Source: Aquimarina latercula DSM 2041
Lineage (GTDB): Bacteria; Bacteroidota; Bacteroidia; Flavobacteriales; Flavobacteriaceae
Direction: 5' to 3'
Length of the DNA: 64,000 nt
NCBI RefSeq assembly: GCF_000430645.1
Contig: NZ_AUMK01000003.1
Location: 62,001 to 126,000, forward strand
Below the pieces are notes generated by a model. The model saw nothing but the letters and a program-made list of their open reading frames with translations. It was not told the origin of the DNA and made no database searches. Numbering within the stretch: position 1 is the stretch's first letter; each line of letters starts with the position of its first letter. This document shows, one piece after another, positions 35,723 through 44,632 of the stretch. A program made the position numbers and the translations under genes.

Positions 35723-36970
35723 TTATTTAGAATATACTAGATCTCCTCGTTTCCATACTTGATTTGGAGTTAGTTTACCTTGATGATATAATATTTCATT
35801 GTAATTATCAGTTGAAAAGAAACAGAAGTCTGCTATCATTTTAGGAGCTAATTTTCCACGATCATCTAATTTTAAAGCAGCAGCAGCTCTTGTTGTAATT
35901 CCGGCTAATACCTCTGTATTACTTAGTTTTTCGAATGTTCCTAAAATACAAGCCTGGGTAAGTAAATCTCCCATCGGTGCAGAACCGGGATTCCAGTCGC
36001 TTGCAATTGCTAAAGCTCCTCCTGCATCAAGAATTTTTCTAGCTGGTGTAAAATTACAACCTAATCCGATAGAAGCTCCTGGTAATGCAACTGAAACAAC
36101 ATCGCTTTCTGCTAACATTTTAATTTCTATATCTGTGCTTGCTTCTAGATGATCTGCACTTACCGCATTTATTTCTACCGCGATTTCACTTCCACTAGTA
36201 GTAAATTGATCTGCATGAACGGTGATATCAAATCCCATTTCAATAGCTTTATTAAGATAAGGTTTGATGTTTTCTTTAGAAAAAGCACTTTGCTCTACAA
36301 ATGCATCAATTCTATTTGTAAGTTTTTCCGTTATAAGATTTGGGAACAAGTTTGTAGTTATATCGTTTAGATATTCTTCATGAGTGCCGTTATAATCTTT
36401 TGGAAGCATATGTGCTGCTAAGCAAGTAGGTATTAGATCTGATTCTAAATTTTCATTAGCTCCTTTTATTGCGCGCAACATCTTTAGTTCTTCTTGTATA
36501 GAAAGACCATAGCCACTTTTTACTTCGACAGTAGTGATACCATTCTTAAGAAGGTGATTAGCTCTTTTTATTACAGAATGACATAATTCTTCCTGACTAG
36601 CAGTTCTAGTATTGGTTACTGTATCCCAGATTCCACCTCCTGCTTTTGCAATTTCGAGATAAGATTTTCCTGAGTTTCGCATGGCATAATCATTAGCTCT
36701 AGAACCAGAAAAGCAAATATGTGTATGGGCATCTATAAAACCAGGTAGACAGACATAATCAGATTGCAGTTGTATAACCTTTGCATCAAGACTTTTTGCT
36801 ATTTGTTGCATTTCATTATAGTTTCCTATGGTGTGAATGCGTTCTCCTATTGTAAGAATACCTGCATTTTCAATTATTGGAAGCTCTTCGTCTTTCAAGG
36901 CTCCTTTTAAGGGTAATCCATCCATGGATAGCAATTGTTTAATAGGGCCAATAAGTTTGTACTTTTCCAT
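35723..36970 (-). CDS. hutI: imidazolonepropionase
   Basis: 415 residues, amidohydrolase fold. GFIDAHTHICFSGSR (metal HxH), TVEVKSGYGLS, VHADQFTTSGS, ADHLEAS and ASDWNPGSAP (metal Asp) follow in order. It opens the imidazolone ring to formimidoylglutamate. Its ATG starts 2 bp after the hutH stop, so the two are translationally coupled. Confidence 0.95.
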   Translation of the reverse strand: MEKYKLIGPIKQLLSMDGLPLKGALKDEELPIIENAGILTIGERIHTIGNYNEMQQIAKSLDAKVIQLQSDYVCLPGFIDAHTHICFSGSRANDYAMRNSGKSYLEIAKAGGGIWDTVTNTRTASQEELCHSVIKRANHLLKNGITTVEVKSGYGLSIQEELKMLRAIKGANENLESDLIPTCLAAHMLPKDYNGTHEEYLNDITTNLFPNLITEKLTNRIDAFVEQSAFSKENIKPYLNKAIEMGFDITVHADQFTTSGSEIAVEINAVSADHLEASTDIEIKMLAESDVVSVALPGASIGLGCNFTPARKILDAGGALAIASDWNPGSAPMGDLLTQACILGTFEKLSNTEVLAGITTRAAAALKLDDRGKLAPKMIADFCFFSTDNYNEILYHQGKLTPNQVWKRGDLVYSK

Positions 36971-36972
36971 AA

Positions 36973-38553
36973 TTAATATATTTCAAATTGAGAGGAAAAC
37001 TCTGTTTCTAAGGATAAGTTATTGTCTTTTAATACATTATTAGAAACTTTAATGATGCTCTTGTTTTTTATTATTTCAATACCTTTATCTATGTCATCCG
37101 AAAAAACACGATCTTTTTCTGCAAAAGAGACTTTTTTACGTATCATTTTGTGAATTTCATCTAAAATTACACCAGATTTCATTGGTTTTCTAAATTCAAA
37201 AGCTTGAGCCGCTGTTAGAAGTTCTATCGCTAATATCTTCTCTATGTTTTCTAGTACTTTTAAAGCTTTTCTACCACCAATAGATCCCATGCTTACGTGA
37301 TCTTCTTGTCCAAGTGAAGTAGGGATGCTATCCGCGCTAGAAGGGAAACACAAACCTTTGTTTTCGCTAGCTAATGCTGCCGTTGTATATTGTAAGATCA
37401 TATATCCAGAGTTAATTCCAGTATCTTTCATCAATAATTTAGGAACTCCTGGAGAATTACCTTCTAGAGCAAGATATATTCGTCGGTCCGAAATGTTTCC
37501 AATTTCAGAAGCGGCAAGACAAGCGTAGTCTATAGCCATTGCTAGTGGTTGTCCATGAAAGCTTCCGCCGCTGATAGTAAGTTCTTCGTCAATAATAATA
37601 GGATTATCCGTTACAGAGTTTAATTCTACTTCTAATAATTCTTTAAGATGCAGCCATGCATTTCTGGATGCTCCGTGAACCTGAGGAATACATCGCAATG
37701 AATATGGATCTTGAACTCTATCACAATCAATATGATCTTCCATGATCTCAGAACCTTTTAATAAGGATTTTACTCTAGAGGCTACATGAATGTTTCCTTT
37801 AAAAGGACGCAGCTTGTGTAATTCATTATAAAAAGGTTTAATAGAGCCTTGTAGTCCTTCTATCATCATAGCTCCAATAATGTCGGCTTGAGAAAGGCAG
37901 CTATGCAGTTTCTCAATAATTTTCACAGCGTGCGCAGCTATGAATTGTGTTCCATTTATTAATGCTAAACCTTCTTTAGGACCTAAGTCTAATGATGTTA
38001 AGCCAGTTTTTTTAAATAAATCAGCACTAGGTATTTCTTCACCCTTATATATTACTTTTCCTAAACCAATTAAAGGTAAAAAAAGGTGGGATAATGGCGC
38101 TAAATCTCCAGATGCACCAACAGAACCTTGAGAAGGAACAATTGGAATTGCATCATTATCAATATGCCAAAGAATACGATCCAAAGTGCTTTCTGCAATA
38201 CCAGAATATCCTTTTGCTAGTGATTGTAATTTTAGAATCAGCATAAGTTTGGCAATTTCCTTATCTATAGGATCACCAACACCAACACTGTGGCTTTGTA
38301 ATATATTAGATTGAAGTATCTTTGTTTCTTCTTTTGAAATCATGGTTGTGCATAATGGACCAAAACCTGTATTGATTCCATAAACTGGATTGCCTTTATC
38401 TACAATGTTTTCGACTACTTGGCGACTCTTTCTGATTTTTTTTCTGGAATCTTCAGAAATAGTTCCTTTAATTTCTTTAGACGCTATTTTGATAGCTTTA
38501 CCTGCGGTGAGATAGTCTTCTCCGAATTGAAAATGTGATGATATTTTAGACAT
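36973..38553 (-). CDS. hutH: histidine ammonia-lyase
   Basis: 526 residues. The MIO cofactor forms from Ala147-Ser148-Gly149 in GSVGASGDLAPLSH; Tyr53-region YGINTGFGPL and NGTQF are further signatures. It removes ammonia from histidine to make urocanate and opens the pathway. First gene of the hut operon; the 83-bp gap to the divergent LysR gene carries a dyad that looks like its operator. Confidence 0.96.
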   Translation of the reverse strand: MSKISSHFQFGEDYLTAGKAIKIASKEIKGTISEDSRKKIRKSRQVVENIVDKGNPVYGINTGFGPLCTTMISKEETKILQSNILQSHSVGVGDPIDKEIAKLMLILKLQSLAKGYSGIAESTLDRILWHIDNDAIPIVPSQGSVGASGDLAPLSHLFLPLIGLGKVIYKGEEIPSADLFKKTGLTSLDLGPKEGLALINGTQFIAAHAVKIIEKLHSCLSQADIIGAMMIEGLQGSIKPFYNELHKLRPFKGNIHVASRVKSLLKGSEIMEDHIDCDRVQDPYSLRCIPQVHGASRNAWLHLKELLEVELNSVTDNPIIIDEELTISGGSFHGQPLAMAIDYACLAASEIGNISDRRIYLALEGNSPGVPKLLMKDTGINSGYMILQYTTAALASENKGLCFPSSADSIPTSLGQEDHVSMGSIGGRKALKVLENIEKILAIELLTAAQAFEFRKPMKSGVILDEIHKMIRKKVSFAEKDRVFSDDIDKGIEIIKNKSIIKVSNNVLKDNNLSLETEFSSQFEIY

Positions 38554-38589
38554 TATAATTGTTAGTATTTGTATAGACTAAGATAATAT

Positions 38590-38612
38590 GTATTTTTAAT
38601 ACCTATAAATAC
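38590..38612. promoter_or_regulatory. LysR-type box between hutH and the LysR gene
   Basis: GTATTT, eleven bases, AAATAC: a perfect dyad with 6-bp arms whose inner bases obey the T-N11-A rule of LysR regulators. It lies midway in the 83-bp divergent region and could serve both the hut operon and autoregulation. Confidence 0.65.
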
Positions 38613-38636
38613 TAATTTTATCAATAATTAATAACT

Positions 38637-39527
38637 ATGAGTTATCAATTGGAATTACGTCATTTTACTTATTTCTTAGCGGTGGCGGAAGAATTACATT
38701 TTAGAAAAGCTGCGGAAAGGTTGTTTATTTCTCAACCTGGTTTGAGTAGGCAGATTAAACAGATGGAGGGTATTATTGGAGCTGAACTTTTTATAAGAAA
38801 TAAAAGAAACGTAAGTTTAACTGCTGCGGGAGAGTATCTGAAAAAAGAAATTGCTTATATTTTTAATCATATAGATTTTACAATAAAACAAACATCCTTA
38901 ATTGATAAAGGAAGTGAAGGAGAGGTAAGGATTGGTTTTTTGGGTTCTGCCATTCAAACGGTTATACCGGATCTATTGGTGAAAGTGGACAAAGAATATC
39001 CGAAAATTCAGTTTAGCCTAGAGGAGATGTCTAATTATGATCAAGTTAAGTCAATTGTTAGTGATGAGTTGGATATTGGATTTGTTAGGTTGGCTAGAGT
39101 TCCTGATGGAGTGAGTATTAAAGCTGTACAAACAGATTCTTTTTCATTAGTTTTACCAAAAGATCACCGACTTAATAAAAAGAATTTTAAAAGTGTTGCA
39201 CAAGTTTCTTCGGAGCATTTTATCTTATTTTCTTCGGACTATAGTTCTATATATTACGATAAGATTATGAGTATATGCGAGGATAAAGGCTTTACGCCAA
39301 TTGTTTCTCATAAATCGGTTCATGCGCAAACAATTTTTAAATTGGTAGAGAGTGGATTGGGAGTTGCGATCGTTCCAACATCTTTGCAGCATGGATTTGA
39401 TCTAGAGGTAAAGTTTTTAGAAATCCCTAAAATCGCACAAAAAGCTGCATTATCTGTTATTTGGAAAGAAGATAATCGGAATCCTGCTTTAGAAAGGGTA
39501 AAGAGATTTTTGGATCCCGATATTTGA
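38637..39527 (+). CDS. LysR family transcriptional regulator, probable hut regulator
   Basis: 296 residues. N-terminal winged helix-turn-helix (HFTYFLAVAEELHFRKAAERL, LFISQPGLSRQIKQME, residues about 7-65), then a periplasmic-binding-like effector domain (VRIGFLGSAIQTVIP; ESGLGVAIVPTSL). Divergent from hutH, with a T-N11-A dyad between. Control of the hut genes with a histidine-pathway intermediate (urocanate or histidine) as inducer is the natural inference; many other bacteria use the GntR-type HutC instead. Confidence 0.88.
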   Translation: MSYQLELRHFTYFLAVAEELHFRKAAERLFISQPGLSRQIKQMEGIIGAELFIRNKRNVSLTAAGEYLKKEIAYIFNHIDFTIKQTSLIDKGSEGEVRIGFLGSAIQTVIPDLLVKVDKEYPKIQFSLEEMSNYDQVKSIVSDELDIGFVRLARVPDGVSIKAVQTDSFSLVLPKDHRLNKKNFKSVAQVSSEHFILFSSDYSSIYYDKIMSICEDKGFTPIVSHKSVHAQTIFKLVESGLGVAIVPTSLQHGFDLEVKFLEIPKIAQKAALSVIWKEDNRNPALERVKRFLDPDI

Positions 39528-39675
39528 TAATACATGTGAGTGTTTTTTTGTAAGGAAATTTGTGGTTACCTATTGGTCAAATGATCAGATAATTCTTTAC
39601 TTTTTTTAATTAGAATGATTTGTTTATTTTTGGCGCTTTTATTTTTTTAAAAATTAACCCCGAAATATAGATTTG

Positions 39676-40305
39676 ATGATTAAAAAATTACTATTCCCAA
39701 TACTTCTTGTCCTTTTAGTGTCAGAAAAGATAAATGCTCAACAAGATCGTACTCAACTTGGTATAAAGGTAGGTTATAATCTTTCGTATATAGCAGGAGA
39801 AGAGATAGATGATTTTATTCCTAGAAATACAATTCATTTAGGGCTTGTAGGAGAAATACCAATTACAAGATATTTTGCAATACAACCGGAGTTACTTTAT
39901 TCGTTTCAGGGGTCGTATGTACAACCTGGATTTACAGATAGTTCAGATTTAAGGTTTACTGAGTGGTTGTTAAAGTTAGATTATGTTACGTTACCTATTA
40001 TGGCGAAATATTATTTGACACCTGGATTTAGTGCAGAAGTTGGACCACAAATAGGTATATTAACCTCTTCGAGGTTATTAAAAAAGAGTTCTGTTAATGG
40101 TGTTTCTGAAACAACTGAAGATGATTTAAAAGATCTGATTGCACCCGTAAGTTATGGAGTTAATATAGGTTTTGGTTATCAGTTTGAGGATGGATTATTT
40201 TTTCAATCTCGTTTTAATATAGGGATTTCGGATATTTTTGATTTTGACGATGCATTAAGTCAAAGAAATCACGTCTTTCAGGTGTCTGCTGGGTATAAGT
40301 TTTAA
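39676..40305 (+). CDS. outer-membrane beta-barrel protein (PorT/OMP_b-brl_2-like)
   Basis: 209 residues from the ATG at 39676; a TTG is directly in front. Signal peptide MIKKLLFPILLVLLVSEKINAQ, cut after NAQ. The rest alternates as barrel strands (GIKVGYNLSYIAG, HLGLVGEIPITRYFAIQPELL, LDYVTLPIMAKYYLTPGFSAEVGPQIG) and ends in an aromatic C-terminus (FQVSAGYKF). The pattern fits porin family / PorT-like proteins of the outer membrane. No partner gene. Confidence 0.88.
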   Translation: MIKKLLFPILLVLLVSEKINAQQDRTQLGIKVGYNLSYIAGEEIDDFIPRNTIHLGLVGEIPITRYFAIQPELLYSFQGSYVQPGFTDSSDLRFTEWLLKLDYVTLPIMAKYYLTPGFSAEVGPQIGILTSSRLLKKSSVNGVSETTEDDLKDLIAPVSYGVNIGFGYQFEDGLFFQSRFNIGISDIFDFDDALSQRNHVFQVSAGYKF

Positions 40306-40324
40306 TGATTTGGCTATACGAATA

Positions 40325-40363
40325 AAAAGAGATCGAAAAGTATCACACATTTCGATCTCTTTT
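40325..40363. terminator. bidirectional terminator
   Basis: 14-bp perfect stem AAAAGAGATCGAAA / TTTCGATCTCTTTT (40325-40338 with 40350-40363), 11-nt loop. It ends both the beta-barrel gene and the convergent SnoaL-like gene. Confidence 0.9.
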
Positions 40364-40370
40364 ACTTTTA

Positions 40371-40736
40371 TTAGCTTGGCATGGAATAAAAGAACTGTTC
40401 TTCTATTATTTTTCCATTATTTACATTATAAATAGCTAGTTCTTCTATTTGCATGCGTCCTTGACCTTTAAAAGTGCAATCCATTTTCATTTTACAAGAA
40501 AAATGATTTTCTGCGACTGTTGGTTCAGATACTTCACCTCCGTGAAACTCTTCTACGGTGGCATACCAATCCTGACTTTTTTTGGTTACAGCATCTTTTC
40601 CAGTAACAACAGCATTAGGAGCTCCTGGCATTTCTCTACTAACTACGTTGTCAGCATATAATTCTTTTAAGGCTTGCATGTTTTCACCTTTACGGCAAAG
40701 TTCTACTAAGCGATTAGCTACTTCTTGTGTATTCAT
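40371..40736 (-). CDS. SnoaL-like / NTF2-fold protein
   Basis: 121 residues. The pattern LVELCRKGENMQALKELYADNVVSREMPG and EELAIYNVNNGKIIEEQFFYS is the SnoaL-like polyketide-cyclase / NTF2 fold with a hydrophobic pocket. Such small proteins bind or isomerise diverse ligands; no catalytic residue is diagnostic. Single gene behind its own leader, ending at the strong terminator. Confidence 0.8.
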   Translation of the reverse strand: MNTQEVANRLVELCRKGENMQALKELYADNVVSREMPGAPNAVVTGKDAVTKKSQDWYATVEEFHGGEVSEPTVAENHFSCKMKMDCTFKGQGRMQIEELAIYNVNNGKIIEEQFFYSMPS

Positions 40737-40823
40737 TGGTTTTTGAAGTTTATTGGTTTATGATGGCTTTAAATTACAAAAAACTTCGTATCATATTTTT
40801 AAATAAATGTTATAATTTGTGGT

Positions 40824-42131
40824 TTAAGCAACAGCCTCTTTGTAAGTTATAAGACACCTTTCTCTAGCCATTTTGTGATCAACAATGGGTTGTGGATAGG
40901 TTAATTCGTTGATATCTTTTACCCAAGTATTGATATATTCCAGTTTTTTGTCAAACTTGGTTACCTGAGTTGTAGGATTAAATATGCGAAAATATGGTGC
41001 TGCATCTACTCCAGAACCAGCCGCCCATTGCCAGTTACCTACATTAGCGGACATATCATAATCTAAAAGTTTTTCTGCAAAATACGTTTCGCCCCATCTC
41101 CAGTCTATAAGAAGGTGCTTGCATAAAAAACTGGCAACTAGCATTCTAACACGGTTATGCATATATCCAGTTTCATTTAATTCTCTCATTCCTGCATCTA
41201 CTAATGGATATCCTGTTTCTCCTTTTTTCCAAGCTTCAAATTCAGTTTCGTTATTGCGCCATTCAATTCGATCATATTTAGGTCTAAAGGCTTTGTTTTT
41301 TGTGTGAGGAAAATGCCATAGGATTTGCATAAAAAACTCACGCCATATAAGTTCTGACCAGAAAACCTCGTTTTCTTCAGCGATTGCTTTTTTGATCATT
41401 TCACGGATACTGACAGTTCCAAAACGTAAATGTGGACCTAATCTAGATGTACCGTTTTTTATTGCAGGAAAATTACGAGTCTCCTCATAATGATTGATAA
41501 GATTGGAAGAAACTACATATTTTGGTACGCTAATTTTGGACTTCACAAATCCTAGATCGGATAGAGAAAGGTTTGGTAAGTTTATATCTTTTATAAGATT
41601 GTTAAGATGTTTGATCGAATTATGTTCTTCTAATTTAGAAGCATTAAATTTCTCTTTCCACTTATTTTTATATGGAGTATAAACAACATACGGAGAGCCA
41701 TTAGCTTTTGTAATTTCATTTTTCTCAAAAATTACTTGATCCTTATAGGTTTTAAACGCTATAGTTTTTTTAGTAAGTAATTTTTTTATTTTTTCATCTC
41801 TTTCGGTAGCATAAGGCTCGTAGTCATGATTTGTATATACTTTGTTTACCTCATATTCTGTGATTAAATTTTCGAATACTTCTATTGGGTTGCCATGGAA
41901 CATTGCGATAGTACTATCGTAGTTATCTTTTAGTTTCTTGGAAATAGTTTGTAATGTACTATGTATAAATGATAATCTAGCGTCATCTTTTGGTAGTTTT
42001 TTCAGAATTTCTTTATCGAAAATAAAAATAGGTAAGACTGGCAGGTTGCCCTTTAATGCTTCTTTAAGACCTACATTATCATTTAGTCTTAAATCTCTCC
42101 TAAACCAAAAAATGTTTACTTTTTTTGGCAT
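40824..42131 (-). CDS. deoxyribodipyrimidine photolyase (class I cryptochrome/photolyase family)
   Basis: 435 residues. N-terminal alpha/beta antenna domain (NIFWFRRDLRLNDN), C-terminal FAD-binding helices: SELIWREFFMQILW, YPLVDAGMRELNETGYMHNR, HLLIDWRWGETYF, and DYDMSANVGNWQWAAGSG, with the Trp electron-transfer chain. It repairs UV cyclobutane dimers with blue light; discrimination from a cryptochrome sensor is not possible from sequence alone. It is third in an operon with SRPBCC and SDR genes; the SDR stop is one base before its start. Confidence 0.92.
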   Translation of the reverse strand: MPKKVNIFWFRRDLRLNDNVGLKEALKGNLPVLPIFIFDKEILKKLPKDDARLSFIHSTLQTISKKLKDNYDSTIAMFHGNPIEVFENLITEYEVNKVYTNHDYEPYATERDEKIKKLLTKKTIAFKTYKDQVIFEKNEITKANGSPYVVYTPYKNKWKEKFNASKLEEHNSIKHLNNLIKDINLPNLSLSDLGFVKSKISVPKYVVSSNLINHYEETRNFPAIKNGTSRLGPHLRFGTVSIREMIKKAIAEENEVFWSELIWREFFMQILWHFPHTKNKAFRPKYDRIEWRNNETEFEAWKKGETGYPLVDAGMRELNETGYMHNRVRMLVASFLCKHLLIDWRWGETYFAEKLLDYDMSANVGNWQWAAGSGVDAAPYFRIFNPTTQVTKFDKKLEYINTWVKDINELTYPQPIVDHKMARERCLITYKEAVA

Positions 42132-42132
42132 A

Positions 42133-42831
42133 TTAATTTACGTTTAAAGTAGACATTCCACCATCAACTCCTAGTACTTGTCCTGTTATCCAGCTACTAT
42201 CATCACTTAATAAAAATTTAGCAATATTAGCAATATCTTCTGCCTCTCCTACACGTTTAAGAGGATGTCTTTGATCCATTTTGTCTTTCTTCTTTTCGTT
42301 ACCTAATAATCTTTTGGCTAGAGGTGTATCTGTTAAAGAAGGGGCTATAACATTAACTCTTAGTTTTGGAGCATATTCTGCGGCTAATGCTTTTGCAAAA
42401 CCTTCAATAGCACCTTTAGCGGCTGCTACACTTGTATGGAAAGGCATTCCTACTTTAACGGCAACAGTGCTAAAGAAAATTAAACTAGCCTGTTCTGATT
42501 TTTTTAATTGAGGAAGAATGGAATGTATGATTTTTACTAAAAACATAAAATTGATTTGCATATCCTCATGAAATGAATCAGGGCTTAGCATAGTAAATGG
42601 TTTTAGGTTAATACTTCCGGGACAGTATACAAAACCATCTAATTGATCAGGTAGTTTAGAGGTGTCAATTTCATCGGTAGAAGCATCATATGGAATGTGA
42701 GTAACTTCTAAATTACCTAAACTTTGAGAAGTACGTGAAGCTATATAGACATTATGATTACTATAAAGTTTTAAAGCTAATTCAAACCCTATTCCATGGC
42801 TACCACCAATAAGTAAAATGTTTTTTCTCAT
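42133..42831 (-). CDS. SDR family oxidoreductase of the photolyase operon
   Basis: 232 residues. The nucleotide motif reads GGSHGIG near the N-terminus, slightly off TGxxxGIG, and the protein lacks the usual conserved NNAG block (CPGSIN instead). The catalytic Ser region FFSTVAVKVGMPFHTSVAAAKG lacks a clear YxxxK, so the Tyr may be replaced (TSVAAAK). The C-terminal VLGVDGG is normal. Members of this type recur beside photolyases in Bacteroidota. It is co-transcribed with the SRPBCC gene. Confidence 0.82.
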   Translation of the reverse strand: MRKNILLIGGSHGIGFELALKLYSNHNVYIASRTSQSLGNLEVTHIPYDASTDEIDTSKLPDQLDGFVYCPGSINLKPFTMLSPDSFHEDMQINFMFLVKIIHSILPQLKKSEQASLIFFSTVAVKVGMPFHTSVAAAKGAIEGFAKALAAEYAPKLRVNVIAPSLTDTPLAKRLLGNEKKKDKMDQRHPLKRVGEAEDIANIAKFLLSDDSSWITGQVLGVDGGMSTLNVN

Positions 42832-42871
42832 TATGTTGTTTTCTAAATTTTACAGCTATTATGTTTATCTT

Positions 42872-43339
42872 TTAATCGTTAAAAGTTCCAAATAGCTCAA
42901 TTAATTTCTTTTCTCTATAATCAAATATTTCTTTTAATTTTGGTTTTACCATAAATGGATGTACCAATTGTCCTAAAATTCCAAAAGGGACTTTATAATC
43001 AATAATATCTTCCATTTCTACACCACCAGGAATTTCTTTGATGAAATGTTTATGGTGCCAAAGTGCGTATGGACCAAATCTCTGTTCATCTACAAAGTAT
43101 TCTTTATCTACTGAATGGGTGATTTCTGTAACCCATTTTGTTTTAATTCCTGCAACAGGAGTAACAATATATTGTATAATTTGTCCAGCATACATTTTTT
43201 TTTCTGCTCCGGATAATATTTTGAAACCCATATAATCAGGTGTGATTGTTTTCAAATTTTTTGGATCAGATAAGAAATCCCATGCCTCTTGAAGGGTAAT
43301 AGGTAAGTTTTGTTTAGCCTTTAACGTGTATATTTTCAT
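42872..43339 (-). CDS. SRPBCC (START-like) ligand-binding protein
   Basis: 155 residues with the START/Bet v1 layout: AKQNLPITLQEAWDFLSDPKNLKTITPDYMGF at the N-terminus, the WVTEITH and FVDEQRFGPYALWHHKHF strands, and a long C-terminal helix (YREKKLIELFG). The family binds hydrophobic ligands. It is first in the operon with SDR and photolyase, preceded by a promoter region with two dyads, and may handle a carotenoid or flavin-type molecule (inference). Confidence 0.88.
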   Translation of the reverse strand: MKIYTLKAKQNLPITLQEAWDFLSDPKNLKTITPDYMGFKILSGAEKKMYAGQIIQYIVTPVAGIKTKWVTEITHSVDKEYFVDEQRFGPYALWHHKHFIKEIPGGVEMEDIIDYKVPFGILGQLVHPFMVKPKLKEIFDYREKKLIELFGTFND

Positions 43340-43341
43340 TG

Positions 43342-43397
43342 TATACCTCTTTTAGGTATAAAGGTACAATCATTTTTGTTTAAAATTTAAACAAAAA
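43342..43397 (-). promoter_or_regulatory. promoter region of the photolyase operon with two dyads
   Basis: Dyad 1: TATACCT / AGGTATA (43342-43348, 43354-43360, 5-nt centre). Dyad 2: a perfect 12-bp inverted repeat TTTTTGTTTAAA / TTTAAACAAAAA (43373-43384, 43386-43397, one-base centre), followed by an extra half-site-like GTTAAACAAAA. A -7-like TACCTTTA (43366-43359, minus strand) sits between them. Two dyads around a promoter are the mark of a regulated operon. Confidence 0.5.
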
Positions 43398-43409
43398 AGT
43401 TAAACAAAA

Positions 43410-43766
43410 CTAAAAATAAGATTCAGCCCAAGATTTTGCTTCGTCCAGATTTTCAAAAAAAGCAAATGATTTGTCAAATAACTTTTGTTCGATAATTGCC
43501 TTATCACGTTCTGTTTTTTTCTTTGAGACAATCGCTAACGCCTTCATGTTAGCTAATTGGCCTCGTTTATATATTTCACCAGATACTTCATGATTGTTTT
43601 TTCTATTCGAAATCAAAAGAAACTCTTGATTTTTGTAATAAGACTGAAGCTTTTTTCTAATGATGTTAGCTCTATCTAAAGTTAAATTAACTCCTTCATT
43701 TACGGTAACAATAACATACTTCTCGTATAATTCAATAGAACAAAAATCGGTAGTGTCTAGCTGCAT
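43410..43766 (-). CDS. STAS/SpoIIAA-like protein of unknown function
   Basis: 118 residues, predicted alpha/beta: IELYEKYVIVTVNEGVNLTLDRA as the first strands, the helix ANIIRKKLQSYY, then EFLLISNRKNNHEVS and a final helix DEAKSWAESYF. The layout is that of short SpoIIAA/STAS-like domain proteins of Bacteroidota, many of unknown partner; no phospho-Ser motif is clear. Its stop lies about 13 bp beyond the photolyase-operon palindrome, same strand, so its transcript would run into that operator. An independent unit is likely. Confidence 0.6.
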   Translation of the reverse strand: MQLDTTDFCSIELYEKYVIVTVNEGVNLTLDRANIIRKKLQSYYKNQEFLLISNRKNNHEVSGEIYKRGQLANMKALAIVSKKKTERDKAIIEQKLFDKSFAFFENLDEAKSWAESYF

Positions 43767-43850
43767 TTAAAATACTAATAAGCTATAAATATATGTTAAA
43801 TAAAGTAAATTTTGAAAAACTTAGAAAGTTTAAGCACCTAAGATTTATTG

Positions 43851-44513
43851 TTAACATTCTTTGCAGCAGTTGTCTGCTTTAATAACTCTACACGTTAATA
43901 CTGCCAGTATAGCTCCTACTATTGGGGCGATCATATATAGCCATTGATGTTCCCAATGCCCAGATAATAGAGCTGGTCCCAAAGATCTTGCAGGGTTCAT
44001 TGATGCGTTTGTCATAGGTCCGGCAAACATAGCTTCTAAAAGAACAACGCCTCCAATTGCTATTCCAGCCATCATTCCTACCTCTTTGGATCCTGTAGAT
44101 ACATTAATGATAACTAGCATTAAAAAATAGGTTAAAAGAATCTCAAGAACAAATGCTCTAAGTGCATCGAAAGAAGGAAGTGTACCACCAAGAAACTCGC
44201 TTTCTGGAAATAAAAAGAGTAAAATACTACTGGCTGCGATGGCTCCAATACATTGAGACAAAATATATTTAGGTGCTTCTTTCCATTGGAATTTTTTAGC
44301 ATATGCAAATGCAATAGTTACTGCAGGATTAAAATGTGCTCCAGAGATATCTCCAAAAGCATAAATCATAGCCATCACAATTAATCCCCAAGTAATTGCA
44401 ATACCTACATGAGTGACATCACCACCGGTAACCTCGTTAATTGTCATGGCTCCTGTTCCACAAAAAACCATTATGAAAGTTCCTATTGCTTCGGATATGT
44501 ATTTACGCATCAT
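43851..44513 (-). CDS. aquaporin/MIP family channel
   Basis: 220 residues, six membrane helices with two half-helices. Both NPA boxes are intact: AHFNPAVTIAFAY (about residue 62) and MTNASMNPARSLGPALL (about 175). The aromatic/Arg filter reads as an AqpZ-type water channel or small-solute channel. The unusual feature is the Cys-rich C-terminus (DNCCKEC), possibly a metal or redox site. Single gene. Confidence 0.93.
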   Translation of the reverse strand: MMRKYISEAIGTFIMVFCGTGAMTINEVTGGDVTHVGIAITWGLIVMAMIYAFGDISGAHFNPAVTIAFAYAKKFQWKEAPKYILSQCIGAIAASSILLFLFPESEFLGGTLPSFDALRAFVLEILLTYFLMLVIINVSTGSKEVGMMAGIAIGGVVLLEAMFAGPMTNASMNPARSLGPALLSGHWEHQWLYMIAPIVGAILAVLTCRVIKADNCCKEC

Positions 44514-44530
44514 AGAATTATAAATGAGGA

Positions 44531-44538
44531 CAAATATA
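44531..44538 (-). promoter_or_regulatory. -7 promoter element of the aquaporin gene
   Basis: TATATTTG on the minus strand, exact -7 consensus, 18 bp upstream of the aquaporin ATG. No TTG at the matching -33 distance; other signals are obscured by AT-richness. Confidence 0.45.
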
Positions 44539-44632
44539 AGGTTACTTATTTTAAGTTTTTGTTAACTTTTAATGTATGTGTAATTATTAATTTCGTTTCG
44601 ATTAAACTAATTAAATACTAAATTTAAACACA

